From a virus, in IMG/VR virus record IMGVR_UViG_3300017750_000143, positions 1-21,506 of that record: a stretch of 21,506 nt of DNA; one strand, written 5' to 3'. The notes below the pieces were generated by a model, which was not told where the DNA came from, ran no database searches, and saw nothing but the letters and a program-made list of their open reading frames with translations. Every line of letters starts with the position of its first letter. The first letter of the stretch is position 1. Of this stretch, positions 1-6,660 are shown piece after piece. A program made the position numbers and the translations under genes.

Positions 1-609
1 CTTGCGTTGCGTCATATGGAACTACCTGTGGGAGATTTTATCCGTGATGGATTGGCTTCCGACGTACCAGAGTTATCGCGGGAACTACTGGAGTCAAACG
101 TCAAAGACGAACAGAACCACGACTTGGCACTTGGTTACATTGCCAATGCTTACGGGACTGATCCAAAAGCTGAGGCTGAAGCGCTACGGCTACGTGATGC
201 TTGGACAGCGCATTCGGATCATACGATCCTCAAAGCGATGGTTGCCGAGCGTGCAATTTTCTTCGTTCTTTTACCATTGCTGCGCGCTAATGGTGACCCT
301 GGAATGCGTACCGTAAGCGCAGATATTAGCAGGGATGAGCAGATCCACGTTGCAACTAATTCAATTGTTTGTAGAGAGTTAGGGCTAGAGATTTCTCCTA
401 GTCTGGACAAGCTACGTAAGGCAACTATTAATTGGGTAATGCAACCACTTGGTAGCAATACCGATAAATATTTAGACAAAAAATTTTGGCTGGATTCTAG
501 TGATAATTTGATGTATCAAGGCAAAGCTCCTGAACTTTCCTTTACTAAGTCAGCCAGAATGATAGCGTTTTTTGAGCACTCGAATGACAATCTCCCCCAA
601 TACGCTTAA
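1..609 (+). CDS. nrdB: Class I ribonucleotide reductase beta subunit (ferritin-like di-metal protein), 5' truncated
   Basis: The frame is open from base 1, so the gene probably begins upstream; 202 codons are visible. Class I beta subunits hold a di-metal site in a four-helix ferritin-like bundle and generate the radical used by the alpha subunit to make dNTPs. Numbering from the first visible codon, two ExxH motifs are seen, DEQNH (E37, H40) and DEQIH (E113, H116), with E83 in AERAIFF and E7 in HMELP at suitable spacings to complete six ligands. The spacings E7-E37 (30), E37-H40 (3), E83-E113 (30) and E113-H116 (3) resemble NrdB. The residue four after the first His, where the radical Tyr sits in classical NrdB, is Leu44; the nearest Tyr residues are 46 and 51. 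Cyanopodovirus reductases, once called class II, are known to have a small class I beta subunit, and the place just before the structural genes fits. Another ferritin-like oxidase is possible. Confidence 0.7.
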   Translation, partial: LALRHMELPVGDFIRDGLASDVPELSRELLESNVKDEQNHDLALGYIANAYGTDPKAEAEALRLRDAWTAHSDHTILKAMVAERAIFFVLLPLLRANGDPGMRTVSADISRDEQIHVATNSIVCRELGLEISPSLDKLRKATINWVMQPLGSNTDKYLDKKFWLDSSDNLMYQGKAPELSFTKSARMIAFFEHSNDNLPQYA

Positions 610-766
610 GTTCCAGTACGAAAAATTGGACATGATAAAATCTCGTTTAGCGGAAGCATTTCCACACGAGTTAATCAGACCCTCAGACACACAAGCTGAC
701 ATCTTTTATAAAGCTGGTCAGGCAAGTGTTGTCAAATTTATAAATGATTTATTAGATGAAACCTAA
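584..766 (+). CDS. Small unknown protein, 60 aa
   Basis: An ATG at 584 overlaps the end of the reductase gene by 26 bases, and the stop shares its last base with the next ATG (TAATG), so the product is probably translationally coupled on both sides. The protein starts MTISPNTLKF, is mostly helical in appearance and ends in an amphipathic stretch, VVKFINDLLDET. An in-frame TTG at 572 would add four residues, but ATG is preferred. No domain is recognised. There is no signal peptide, membrane segment or cysteine. Its position between the dNTP gene and the head genes gives no firm clue to function. Confidence 0.6.
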   Translation: MTISPNTLKFQYEKLDMIKSRLAEAFPHELIRPSDTQADIFYKAGQASVVKFINDLLDET

Positions 767-1020
767 TGTGTCTTGCAAATTTGTTTGGAGTTCCCAAACC
801 AAAGGATCCGCCTAAGCTACCTCCTATTCAAAAGAAAGCTCCTGAACAACCAAAAACTCCTCCCAAACCTCAGTCCCTAACTCCAAAAGGTGATAAACCT
901 AAGGTTGCTTTTGCTAAAAAGATGTCAGCTAGAAATGCCAATCGTATTGGTGCAAGCGATCTAAAGATTCCGCTACAGCAAACTGCATCAGGCGGACCGA
1001 CTGGAGGACTTAATGTTTAA
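766..1020 (+). CDS. gp7.3-like small virion/tail assembly protein, 84 aa
   Basis: A low-complexity, basic protein rich in Pro and Lys (about residues 9-48, with repeated KxPP and PKPP pieces), followed by a more ordered C-terminus with SARNANRIGASDLKIPL and the ending GGPTGGLNV. In T7, gp7.3 sits directly before the portal gene, is of similar size (99 aa), is Lys/Ala rich and ends GGGINI; it is needed for tail assembly and adsorption. Position, composition and the C-terminal GGxN motif all match, though overall identity looks low. The start overlaps the previous stop by one base, and the last 8 bases overlap the portal start, whose GGAGG ribosome site (1003-1007) lies inside this gene. Confidence 0.6.
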   Translation: MCLANLFGVPKPKDPPKLPPIQKKAPEQPKTPPKPQSLTPKGDKPKVAFAKKMSARNANRIGASDLKIPLQQTASGGPTGGLNV

Positions 1021-2596
1021 AGCGAAAGAACGGTACAACCAACTGTCAACTGACAGGCATCAGTTCCTAGATATTGCAGTTGAGTGTTCTGGACTGACGC
1101 TGCCTTATTTGATTACTGATGATCTAAATGTAAAACAGAATCACAGACGACTAATTACACCATGGCAATCAGTTGGTGCCAAGGCGTGTGTGACTCTAGC
1201 GGCAAAATTAATGCTTGCCTTGCTACCTCCACAGACTTCATTTTTCAAACTACAAGTACGTGATGACAAGCTAGGTGAAGAACTACCAGCTGAAGCACGT
1301 AGTGAACTTGACCTTTCATTTGCAAAAATGGAACGTATGGTCATGGATAAGATCGCTGCTTCAAGTGATCGTGTTGTCGTACACCAAGCACTCAAGCATT
1401 TGATTGTTGGTGGTAATGCACTGATCTTTATGGGTAAGGATGGCCTTAAGAACTTTCCTTTAAACCGTTATGTAGTTAGTCGTGATGGAAATGGCTATGT
1501 ATGTGAGATCGTTACTAAGGAACTTGTAAGTCGCAAGCTTCTTGAATTAGATCCTACGCCTGATCCAAACCGTGTCTCTAATAAAGGGAATCACGACGAA
1601 GATGCAGAGGTCTTTACCTATGTACGTCGTGAAGATAATGGATCATGGATATGGCATCAAGAAGTAGATGACAATATCATCCCTGATTCCCGAAGTACAG
1701 CACCTGCTGATGCATCTCCTTGGTTAACTCTTCGATTCAATTCTGTTGATGGAGAGGACTACGGAAGAGGCAGGGTAGAGGAATTTCTAGGTGATCTCCG
1801 CTCACTTGAATCTTTAAGTCAAGCTCTTATTGAAGGCAGTTCGGCTGCAGCCAAGGTGATTTTCCTTGTCAATCCTGCAGCTAGTACAAAACCACAGACC
1901 ATTGCTAAAGCTGGTAATGGTGCAATCGTTCAGGGTCGTCCTGAAGATGTAGCTGTCGTGCAAGTCGGTAAGACTGCTGACTTCGCTACTGCGTCACAGA
2001 TGGCACAGCAGATTGAGCGTCGTTTAGGCGAAGCATTCCTGCTGCTGAACATTCGTCAATCAGAACGTACAACTGCTGAAGAAGTACGTCTTACACAACT
2101 CGAACTTGAACAACAACTCGGTGGACTATTCAGCCTGTTGACTGTTGAGTTTCTCAAACCATACCTGGCTCGAACCTTGATGGTTATGCAACGTAGTGGT
2201 TCTCTACCAAAGATCCCTAAAGACTATGTTCAACCACAGATTGTGGCTGGTGTTAATGCACTTGGTCGTGGTCAGGATCGAGAAAGTCTTACTGCTTTTA
2301 TTGGCACTATTGCTCAGACATTAGGACCAGAAGCATTGATGAAATATATCGATCCTTCTGAAGCTATTAAACGTCTTGCTGCTGCACAAGGTATTGATGT
2401 TCTCAACCTAATTAAGACACCAGAACAGATGCAGCAAGCTATGCAACAACAACAGTCTCTGGCTTCACAACAGTCCCTTCTCAATCAAGCAGGACAAATG
2501 ATGTCAGCTCCTCTGATGGATCCAAGTAAGAATCCTGATGCTGCTCAGATGGCACAACAACTCACCCAACAACAAACACCCCAACAAGATGGCTGA
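1013..2596 (+). CDS. gp8: Portal protein (head-to-tail connector, T7 gp8-like)
   Basis: A 527-residue protein, close to the 536 of T7 gp8. It forms the dodecameric ring at one capsid vertex through which DNA is packaged and ejected, and on which the tail is built. The N-terminus (KERYNQLSTDRHQFLDIAVECSGLTLPYL) and the following WQSVGAKACVTLAAKLMLALLPP segment are typical of podovirus portals, as is the later run AFLLLNIRQSERTTAEEVR near residues 340-362. The tail (about residues 470-527) is very rich in Gln and Met (QQAMQQQQSL, TQQQTPQQ). The start ATG has GGAGG five bases upstream, the clearest ribosome site among the structural genes. The gene overlaps the upstream gene by 8 bases and the scaffold gene by 8. 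Confidence 0.95.
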   Translation: MFKAKERYNQLSTDRHQFLDIAVECSGLTLPYLITDDLNVKQNHRRLITPWQSVGAKACVTLAAKLMLALLPPQTSFFKLQVRDDKLGEELPAEARSELDLSFAKMERMVMDKIAASSDRVVVHQALKHLIVGGNALIFMGKDGLKNFPLNRYVVSRDGNGYVCEIVTKELVSRKLLELDPTPDPNRVSNKGNHDEDAEVFTYVRREDNGSWIWHQEVDDNIIPDSRSTAPADASPWLTLRFNSVDGEDYGRGRVEEFLGDLRSLESLSQALIEGSSAAAKVIFLVNPAASTKPQTIAKAGNGAIVQGRPEDVAVVQVGKTADFATASQMAQQIERRLGEAFLLLNIRQSERTTAEEVRLTQLELEQQLGGLFSLLTVEFLKPYLARTLMVMQRSGSLPKIPKDYVQPQIVAGVNALGRGQDRESLTAFIGTIAQTLGPEALMKYIDPSEAIKRLAAAQGIDVLNLIKTPEQMQQAMQQQQSLASQQSLLNQAGQMMSAPLMDPSKNPDAAQMAQQLTQQQTPQQDG

Positions 2597-3347
2597 AACA
2601 TTTACTTATGACAACTCACCGGATACAGAGGTACTTACTGATGAAGAACAAGATTCTCTAGCAGTAGGTGAAGAACTTATGGATCAGCAGGAGAACCTCC
2701 TGGCTGGTAAATATAAGAATGCTGAGGAACTTGAGTCTGCATATATCGAGCTGCAACGAAAGCTTGGTGGTGACTCTGAGGATGGTGATGAAGGTATGGC
2801 AGAAGAAGATAGTGAAGAGTCTGATGAAGAAAGTAGCTTTGCGGCTGAGATGCTTACATCAGCATCACAAGAGTTCTATGAAAATGGTGAGCTATCTCAG
2901 GAAACCTTTGATGTACTGTCAGAACTAAGTAGTGGTGAACTACTTGAGACGTACATGTCTATGCAACCTGAACCTGCTGCAGACCTTACAGGTGATGATA
3001 TCAATGAACTAAAGGCAGCAGTCGGTGGGGAAGAAGCTTATAACCAGATTACTAATTGGGCTGCTTCAAGTCTTGCAGATGCAGAACTAGATGCATTTAA
3101 TGCGACTATTGACAACGGTACACCAGCACAAATTAAAATGATTATGGCTGGCTTGCAAGCTCGCTACCAACAAGAAAATGGCTACGAAGGTACTCAACTA
3201 CAAGGTAAACCTCCGTCCAGTTCCAGTGATGTATTCCGTAGTCAGGCTGAGGTTGTTGATGCAATCTCTGATCCTCGTTACGACCGTGATCCTGCATATC
3301 GTAATGATATCTTGATTAAACTAGAACGTTCTGATGTTACATTTTAA
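2589..3347 (+). CDS. gp9: Capsid assembly scaffolding protein (T7 gp9-like)
   Basis: The product is 252 aa, against 307 in T7 gp9. Scaffolding proteins line the inside of the procapsid, guide capsid protein polymerisation and leave before or during packaging. The ATG at 2589 (MAETFTYD) is chosen over an in-frame TTG at 2538 because only the former gives the expected MAE N-terminus. Features: the family motif GKYKNAEELESAYIELQRKLG near residues 39-59, a strongly acidic stretch (EDGDEGMAEEDSEESDEE) near 63-83, then helical sequence and a C-terminal segment rich in Asp, Tyr and Arg (SDPRYDRDPAYRNDI) that fits the capsid-binding end. It directly follows portal, and its TAA overlaps the hli start by one base. 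Confidence 0.92.
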   Translation: MAETFTYDNSPDTEVLTDEEQDSLAVGEELMDQQENLLAGKYKNAEELESAYIELQRKLGGDSEDGDEGMAEEDSEESDEESSFAAEMLTSASQEFYENGELSQETFDVLSELSSGELLETYMSMQPEPAADLTGDDINELKAAVGGEEAYNQITNWAASSLADAELDAFNATIDNGTPAQIKMIMAGLQARYQQENGYEGTQLQGKPPSSSSDVFRSQAEVVDAISDPRYDRDPAYRNDILIKLERSDVTF

Positions 3348-3538
3348 TGACAGTTATTAAAGAAGACGGCGGTCGTACAAACATTTACGCAATTGAACCT
3401 CCTATCTCATTTACACCAGTGTACGAAAATCACAGTCAAAAATCAGAGAAACTAAATGGACGCCTAGCAATGCTAGGTGTAATAGCTGCGCTAGGTGCGT
3501 ATGCCGTTACTGGTCAACTTATACCTGGAGTTTGGTAA
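3347..3538 (+). CDS. hli: High-light-inducible protein (Hli, small CAB-like)
   Basis: A 63-residue protein with the chlorophyll-binding signature E34-x-x-N37-G38-R39-x-A41-M42, followed by one membrane helix (about 40-55) and the GQLIPG ending typical of cyanobacterial and cyanophage Hli proteins. These thylakoid proteins bind chlorophyll and carotenoid and protect photosystem II from excess light. In an infected cell the phage copy is thought to help keep phage-made D1 working. The N-terminal 30 residues are soluble. The start is coupled to the scaffold stop (TAATG), and its own stop is coupled to the next small gene. hli between scaffold and psbA is the arrangement known in psbA-bearing T7-like cyanophages. 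Confidence 0.95.
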   Translation: MTVIKEDGGRTNIYAIEPPISFTPVYENHSQKSEKLNGRLAMLGVIAALGAYAVTGQLIPGVW

Positions 3539-3615
3539 TGCCACAAGGTAAAGGTACATACGGTCCGAAGAAAGGTCGTCCACATAAGAAGGAAGGTAAG
3601 AAAGGTGCCTGCTAA
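3538..3615 (+). CDS. Very small basic Gly/Lys protein, 25 aa
   Basis: A 25-codon reading frame starting MPQGKGTYGPKKGRP and ending KKGAC; 8 of 25 residues are Lys. Its ATG shares a base with the hli stop, and a GGAG ribosome site lies at 3527-3530, seven bases before the start. The MPxGKGTYG opening resembles tiny conserved proteins that I recall from cyanophage genomes, function unknown. The high positive charge suggests nucleic acid or membrane binding, but that is inference only. The last 11 bases overlap the next small gene. Confidence 0.6.
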   Translation: MPQGKGTYGPKKGRPHKKEGKKGAC

Positions 3616-3730
3616 AAGAAAACCCTCATCAAAAAAAGTCAAAGGGGCCGATGGTAAAGCCTGCTGGAAAGGTTACTCATATGCAGGAACCAAGAACGGC
3701 AAAGACAAGTGTGTCAAAACCAAAAAATAA
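3605..3730 (+). CDS. Very small basic protein with CWKGY motif, 41 aa
   Basis: The frame starts at GTG 3605 with a good ribosome site AAGGAAGG (3589-3596) eight bases upstream, inside the preceding small gene. The product is Lys-rich: a basic N-terminus (PAKRKPSSKKVKG), then DGKACWKGYSYAGTKNGKDKC. The Cys-Trp-Lys-Gly-Tyr core and the KNGKDKC ending recur, from memory, in small proteins of marine cyanophages and pelagiphages; no function is known to me. Cys20 and Cys36 could bind metal or form a disulphide. No in-frame ATG is available near the start. Confidence 0.6.
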   Translation: MPAKRKPSSKKVKGADGKACWKGYSYAGTKNGKDKCVKTKK

Positions 3731-3753
3731 ACCACCTAACTATTTATTAAAAA

Positions 3754-4092
3754 ATGAAATCTATTATTATTGCTAGTCTTCTTGTCGCCGCTGGTGGCTC
3801 AGCTCATGCTGGTCCCTACGTCAATGTAGAAACCAATTCAGGCTTCGTCGGATCTGACTACACAGGATCAGCTACTGATGTACATATCGGTGTAGAAGGT
3901 AACGGCTGGTATCTTCAGGGAGGACCTGCTCTACTTGCACCGGACAATGCTGATGGTGAAGTAGAACTATCAGGTAAAGCTGGGGGTTCTTATGGAATCA
4001 ATGAAGCACTCTCTGTCTACGGAGAAGTGTCATTCTTGACTGGAGATACGAACAGCTACGGCACTAAGGCCGGACTTAAGTATAATTTTTAA
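3754..4092 (+). CDS. Secreted beta-barrel-like protein, 112 aa
   Basis: The N-terminus is a clear Sec signal peptide: MKS, a hydrophobic core IIIASLLVAAGG, and a probable cleavage after SAHA (residue 19). The mature 93 residues alternate polar and hydrophobic positions in strands separated by Gly, Asp and Asn turns (SGFVGSDYTGSATDVHIGV, YLQGGPALL, VELSGKAGGSYGI, LSVYGEVSFL), and end in GLKYNF with a terminal Phe, as in outer-membrane beta-barrels. It is too short for a normal porin, so it may be a small barrel, form oligomers or be a barrel-like surface protein. Similar small proteins occur in cyanophages. It follows a 23-base gap and has no Shine-Dalgarno site (AAAAA before ATG). Its role may be in the host envelope; this is inference. 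Confidence 0.7.
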   Translation: MKSIIIASLLVAAGGSAHAGPYVNVETNSGFVGSDYTGSATDVHIGVEGNGWYLQGGPALLAPDNADGEVELSGKAGGSYGINEALSVYGEVSFLTGDTNSYGTKAGLKYNF

Positions 4093-4099
4093 TAGCTAA
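4088..4099 (+). repeat. 12-base direct repeat, left copy (brackets psbA)
   Basis: The sequence TTTAATAGCTAA begins in the last codons of the barrel-like gene and recurs exactly at 5290-5301, just after psbA. The two copies enclose psbA and its 100-base leader. Confidence 0.5.
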
Positions 4100-4108
4100 A
4101 TAGAATAA

Positions 4109-4127
4109 GGGAGGTGCAATTCCTCCC
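4109..4127 (+). promoter_or_regulatory. RNA hairpin upstream of psbA (GGGAGG/CCTCCC, loop TGCAATT)
   Basis: A perfect 6-bp stem (4109-4114 with 4122-4127) closes a 7-base loop, TGCAATT. A possible outer stem pairs AGCTA (4094-4098) with TAGCT (4129-4133). No T-tract follows, so it is not a classic intrinsic terminator. An almost identical hairpin lies at 6900-6918 before the capsid gene. It could be an RNA processing or stabilising element in the psbA leader. A 108-base gap (4093-4200) holds this hairpin and otherwise A/T-rich sequence without a convincing promoter or ribosome site. Confidence 0.6.
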
Positions 4128-4200
4128 CTAGCTCTAGCCAGCCAAGGCTTAAAACTGGTCTTACTTAACTTTACTTACCCAACCATGAACTATTACTTAA

Positions 4201-5280
4201 ATGACCTCTGTACTTACAAGACCACAACAACTAAATAACTGGGAAGCCTTTTGTAAATGGGTTACCTCTACTAACAACCGTCTGTATGTCGGTTGGTTTG
4301 GAATCCTGATGATTCCTACGCTCCTTGCAGCAACCATTTGTTTTGTTATCGCCTTCCTAGGCGCACCACCTGTAGACATTGATGGAATTCGTGAACCAAT
4401 TGCAGGATCGATCCTGTACGGAAATAACATTATATCGGGAGCAGTTGTCCCGTCTTCAAATGCTATCGGACTCCACTTCTATCCCATCTGGGAAGCAGCC
4501 AGTCTCGATGAATGGCTATACAACGGCGGACCATTCCAGCTTGTTGTCTTCCACTTCCTTATCGGTATCTACTCTTACATGGGACGCGAATGGGAACTTA
4601 GCTACAGGCTAGGTATGCGTCCTTGGATCTTCGTTGCTTACTCAGCACCTGTCGCTGCGGCCAGTGCTGTCTTCTTGGTATATCCCTTTGGACAAGGTTC
4701 TTTCTCAGATGCGATGCCTCTTGGCATTTCCGGCACCTTCAACTACATGCTTGTCTTCCAAGCTGAACACAATATTCTTATGCATCCTTTTCATATGCTT
4801 GGTGTTGCCGGCGTATTTGGTGGGTCTTTGTTTAGCGCTATGCACGGCAGTCTTGTCACGTCTTCGCTCATTCGTGAGACGACTGAGGATGTAAGTCAGA
4901 ACAACGGATATAAGTTCGGTCAGGAAGAAGAGACCTATAACATTGTTGCAGCTCATGGCTACTTCGGACGACTCATCTTCCAATACGCATCATTTAATAA
5001 CTCACGTTCGCTTCACTTTTTCCTGGCTGCTTGGCCTGTGGTTGGCATTTGGTTCACTAGCCTTGGTGTTAGCACTATGGCTTTCAATCTTAACGGATTC
5101 AACTTTAATCAATCCATTGTCGATAATGGGAATCATGTCATTCCTACTTGGGCCGATATTCTCAATAGAGCAGGACTTGGAATGGAAGTAATGCATGAAC
5201 GTAATGCTCACAATTTCCCACTTGATCTAGCAACAGCAACTACCACTGAGGTAGCACTGGCTGCACCATCTATCGGATAA
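4201..5280 (+). CDS. psbA: Photosystem II reaction centre protein D1
   Basis: A full-length 359-residue D1, intact and without an intron. D1 carries the primary photochemistry of photosystem II in the thylakoid membrane and turns over rapidly; phage copies keep photosynthesis running as host D1 is lost. All key residues are at canonical numbers: Tyr161 (Tyr-Z), Asp170, Glu189, His190, His332, Glu333, His337, Asp342 and Ala344 for the Mn cluster, His198 (P680), His215 and His272 (non-haem iron), Ser264 (QB). Residue 130 is Glu, the high-light form. The C-terminal extension after Ala344 ([15 protein letters not shown]) is the normal processed tail. The stromal loop reads [14 protein letters not shown] rather than the common host TTEVESQNYGYKFG, a phage-like variant. 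The ATG lacks a Shine-Dalgarno site. Confidence 0.99.
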   Translation: MTSVLTRPQQLNNWEAFCKWVTSTNNRLYVGWFGILMIPTLLAATICFVIAFLGAPPVDIDGIREPIAGSILYGNNIISGAVVPSSNAIGLHFYPIWEAASLDEWLYNGGPFQLVVFHFLIGIYSYMGREWELSYRLGMRPWIFVAYSAPVAAASAVFLVYPFGQGSFSDAMPLGISGTFNYMLVFQAEHNILMHPFHMLGVAGVFGGSLFSAMHGSLVTSSLIRETTEDVSQNNGYKFGQEEETYNIVAAHGYFGRLIFQYASFNNSRSLHFFLAAWPVVGIWFTSLGVSTMAFNLNGFNFNQSIVDNGNHVIPTWADILNRAGLGMEVMHERNAHNFPLDLATATTTEVALAAPSIG

Positions 5281-5289
5281 CTTTTTTTA

Positions 5290-5301
5290 TTTAATAGCTA
5301 A
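5290..5301 (+). repeat. 12-base direct repeat, right copy (brackets psbA)
   Basis: TTTAATAGCTAA, identical to 4088-4099. It lies in the 23-base gap after psbA, ten bases after the psbA stop and following a run of seven T. The T-run has no obvious stem before it, so a terminator here is not supported. Confidence 0.5.
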
Positions 5302-5303
5302 CT

Positions 5304-5507
5304 ATGTCACAACTTGTTCGAGATACTTCGGGTCTTTCAATTCCGACACATGACTACCTTTCTTTTACCTATGTTTCCTCAGGAAACGGTGCTGGAGAAG
5401 TCAGTACAATTACATATAAAACTGGTGGATCTAGTGGTACTACTGTTGCTGTAGTCACTATGGCTTACAACAGTGATAACAAACTAACCTCTTTGACTTT
5501 GGTATAA
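5304..5507 (+). CDS. Small conserved phage protein, 67 aa, unknown
   Basis: The product begins MSQLVRDTSGLSIPTHDYLSF and continues as alternating strand-like segments: TYVSSGNGAGEVSTITYKTGG, then TTVAVVTMAYNSDNKLTSLTLV. It has no Cys, no signal peptide and no membrane segment. The layout looks like a small all-beta domain of the kind found beside tail-fibre and virion decoration genes in marine phages; similar short proteins starting with this motif are familiar, but I know no function. Its TAA shares a base with the ATG of the repeat protein that follows, so the two are probably translated together and may act together. No Shine-Dalgarno site precedes the ATG. Confidence 0.65.
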   Translation: MSQLVRDTSGLSIPTHDYLSFTYVSSGNGAGEVSTITYKTGGSSGTTVAVVTMAYNSDNKLTSLTLV

Positions 5508-6499
5508 TGTCTGTTCACTTTGATTTTGCTAACGGAAAATTTGTTTATACTTGGCAAGTCATAAGTGATGACGGCATAAAGTATTTCACAAGTGACGGCC
5601 AGTTAGTAACTAAAAACAATCTTATTCCTTCAGTGGGTACTCTTGCATTCCTTGAGTACACCACCGCTTCCGTATCTTCATTCCAAGTAAAGTCATATGG
5701 TGGTGTCAATTTTGACGTTGATTGGGGTGATTGTTCTACAGAAACAGGTATCACATCAAACGCTAAAGATCACACCTATTCTACTTCAGGTGTTTACAAG
5801 ATAAAAATTACACCAGCACCAGGTTCTACTTTTCGACCCAGACAATTTGGTGCGACTAACTACGAAACTAATTTAACTAAAGTCGAAGGTACTGGTGGCA
5901 GTAATCTTGGGACTAGTATAGTAGACGCTTTTAGAGGCTCAACTACGTTAACTTCTTTTGGCCGCATTGATACGTCTAGTGTTACACTTATGCAAAACGC
6001 TTGGAACTCGTGTACTGGACTTACATCTTTTCCTTTAATCGATACTTCAAATGTAACTTCTTGCGGTGGTGCGTGGGGTGCGTGTAGTGGATTAACATCG
6101 TTTCCTGCTTTGGATTTCTCAAGTGCAACCAATGTAGGTCAAGCATGGAACGGCTGCTCTAATCTTGTAAGTTTTCCTTCAGTAGATTTCTCAAATGTAA
6201 CCTCTACTTTTCGTAGAACATGGCGTTCTAATACATCCTTAACTACATATCCTGCAAATCAATTCGATAACATTCAGGTTACAGCGTCTAATGCATTTGA
6301 AGACGCATTTAGAAGTTGTGCTCTGACTGCTCAATCTATCGAAAATATTCTAACTTCACTAGATACTTTTGGTGGTATTAATATGTCTTTAGGTATTGGT
6401 TTTGGTACAAACGCTGGCAAGTCAACTTGGAGCACTGCAGCAAACACTGCATACGATAACCTAGTCACTAAAGGCTGGACTATTACTAATAACTCATGA
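5507..6499 (+). CDS. PKD-like plus BspA/DUF285-type repeat protein, putative virion adhesin
   Basis: A 330-residue protein in three parts. Residues 1-50 are a short beta-rich lead. Residues 55-105 resemble a PKD/Ig-like domain: VDWGDCSTE (D72-W73-G74-D75) and HTYSTSGVYKIKI (89-101), the classic WGD...HTY pattern. Residues 141-236 hold four 24-residue repeats with the pattern A-W/F-x-x-C-x-x-L-x-S-F-x-x-I/L/V-D-x-S, as in BspA-type leucine-rich (DUF285) surface proteins; a fifth, weaker unit follows (RTWRSNTSLTTYP). The C-terminus (260-330) has the HEAT-free ending typical of these proteins, LTAQSIENIL and YDNLVTKGWTITNNS. There is no signal peptide, so a virion or intracellular protein is more likely than a secreted one. 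It is coupled to both neighbours. Receptor or surface binding is inferred from the fold class. Confidence 0.75.
   Translation: MSVHFDFANGKFVYTWQVISDDGIKYFTSDGQLVTKNNLIPSVGTLAFLEYTTASVSSFQVKSYGGVNFDVDWGDCSTETGITSNAKDHTYSTSGVYKIKITPAPGSTFRPRQFGATNYETNLTKVEGTGGSNLGTSIVDAFRGSTTLTSFGRIDTSSVTLMQNAWNSCTGLTSFPLIDTSNVTSCGGAWGACSGLTSFPALDFSSATNVGQAWNGCSNLVSFPSVDFSNVTSTFRRTWRSNTSLTTYPANQFDNIQVTASNAFEDAFRSCALTAQSIENILTSLDTFGGINMSLGIGFGTNAGKSTWSTAANTAYDNLVTKGWTITNNS
5927..6214 (+). repeat. Four tandem 72-base (24-residue) BspA-type repeat units
   Basis: Units begin AFRGSTTL, AWNSCTGL, AWGACSGL and AWNGCSNL at residues 141, 165, 189 and 213 of the repeat protein. The DNA is diverged between units, but the protein pattern is regular. 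Units 2-4 have Cys at position 5. Confidence 0.7.
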
Positions 6500-6660
6500 C
6501 CTATCACGTTTGCCACGGCGCTGGAGCTGTGCATTTTATCGAGGTTTCTGAAGGAACTAGTTTTGCTTCAGGTCAACCTACTATTGAAGAATTTACTGAC
6601 GAGGCTTTAGCTAAAGAAAGAGCTATTGAACTTGGTTACGTTTTTGAAGAGGAGTCTTAG
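6496..6660 (+). CDS. Small acidic protein, 54 aa, unknown
   Basis: The ATG at 6496 overlaps the previous gene's TGA (ATGA). The product starts MTYHVCHGAGAVHFIEVSEG and continues with a Gln-Pro turn and a helix, EEFTDEALAKERAIELGYVFEEES. The N-terminal half looks like a beta hairpin; the second half is an acidic helix with the xEALAxxRAxELGY pattern seen in short phage proteins that accompany tail or adhesin genes. No domain is named. Coupling to the repeat protein suggests a partner, chaperone or accessory role, which is inference. Confidence 0.6.
   Translation: MTYHVCHGAGAVHFIEVSEGTSFASGQPTIEEFTDEALAKERAIELGYVFEEES

Noticed and set aside
2-316. 104-codon frame overlapping the reductase gene.
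   Set aside because: It is out of frame with the di-metal motifs and its translation is not protein-like.
4081-4086. TATAAT as a -10 box for a psbA promoter.
   Set aside because: It encodes the Tyr-Asn of the KYNF end of the previous gene, and no -35-like hexamer lies at 16-18 bases upstream; TTGACT at 4036 is too far away.
4060-4133. A tRNA ending in the hairpin at 4109-4127.
   Set aside because: The bases upstream are the coding end of the barrel-like gene and do not form D or anticodon arms.
4185-4238. A 17-codon upstream frame overlapping the psbA start.
   Set aside because: No ribosome site, no recognisable product; likely chance.
4705-4983. 92-codon reading frame on the minus strand within psbA.
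   Set aside because: It is the shadow of a conserved coding gene, with no ribosome site or plausible domain. Other minus-strand frames were dropped for the same reason.
5281-5292. T-run after psbA as an intrinsic terminator.
   Set aside because: Seven T follow the stop, but there is no convincing GC stem immediately upstream.
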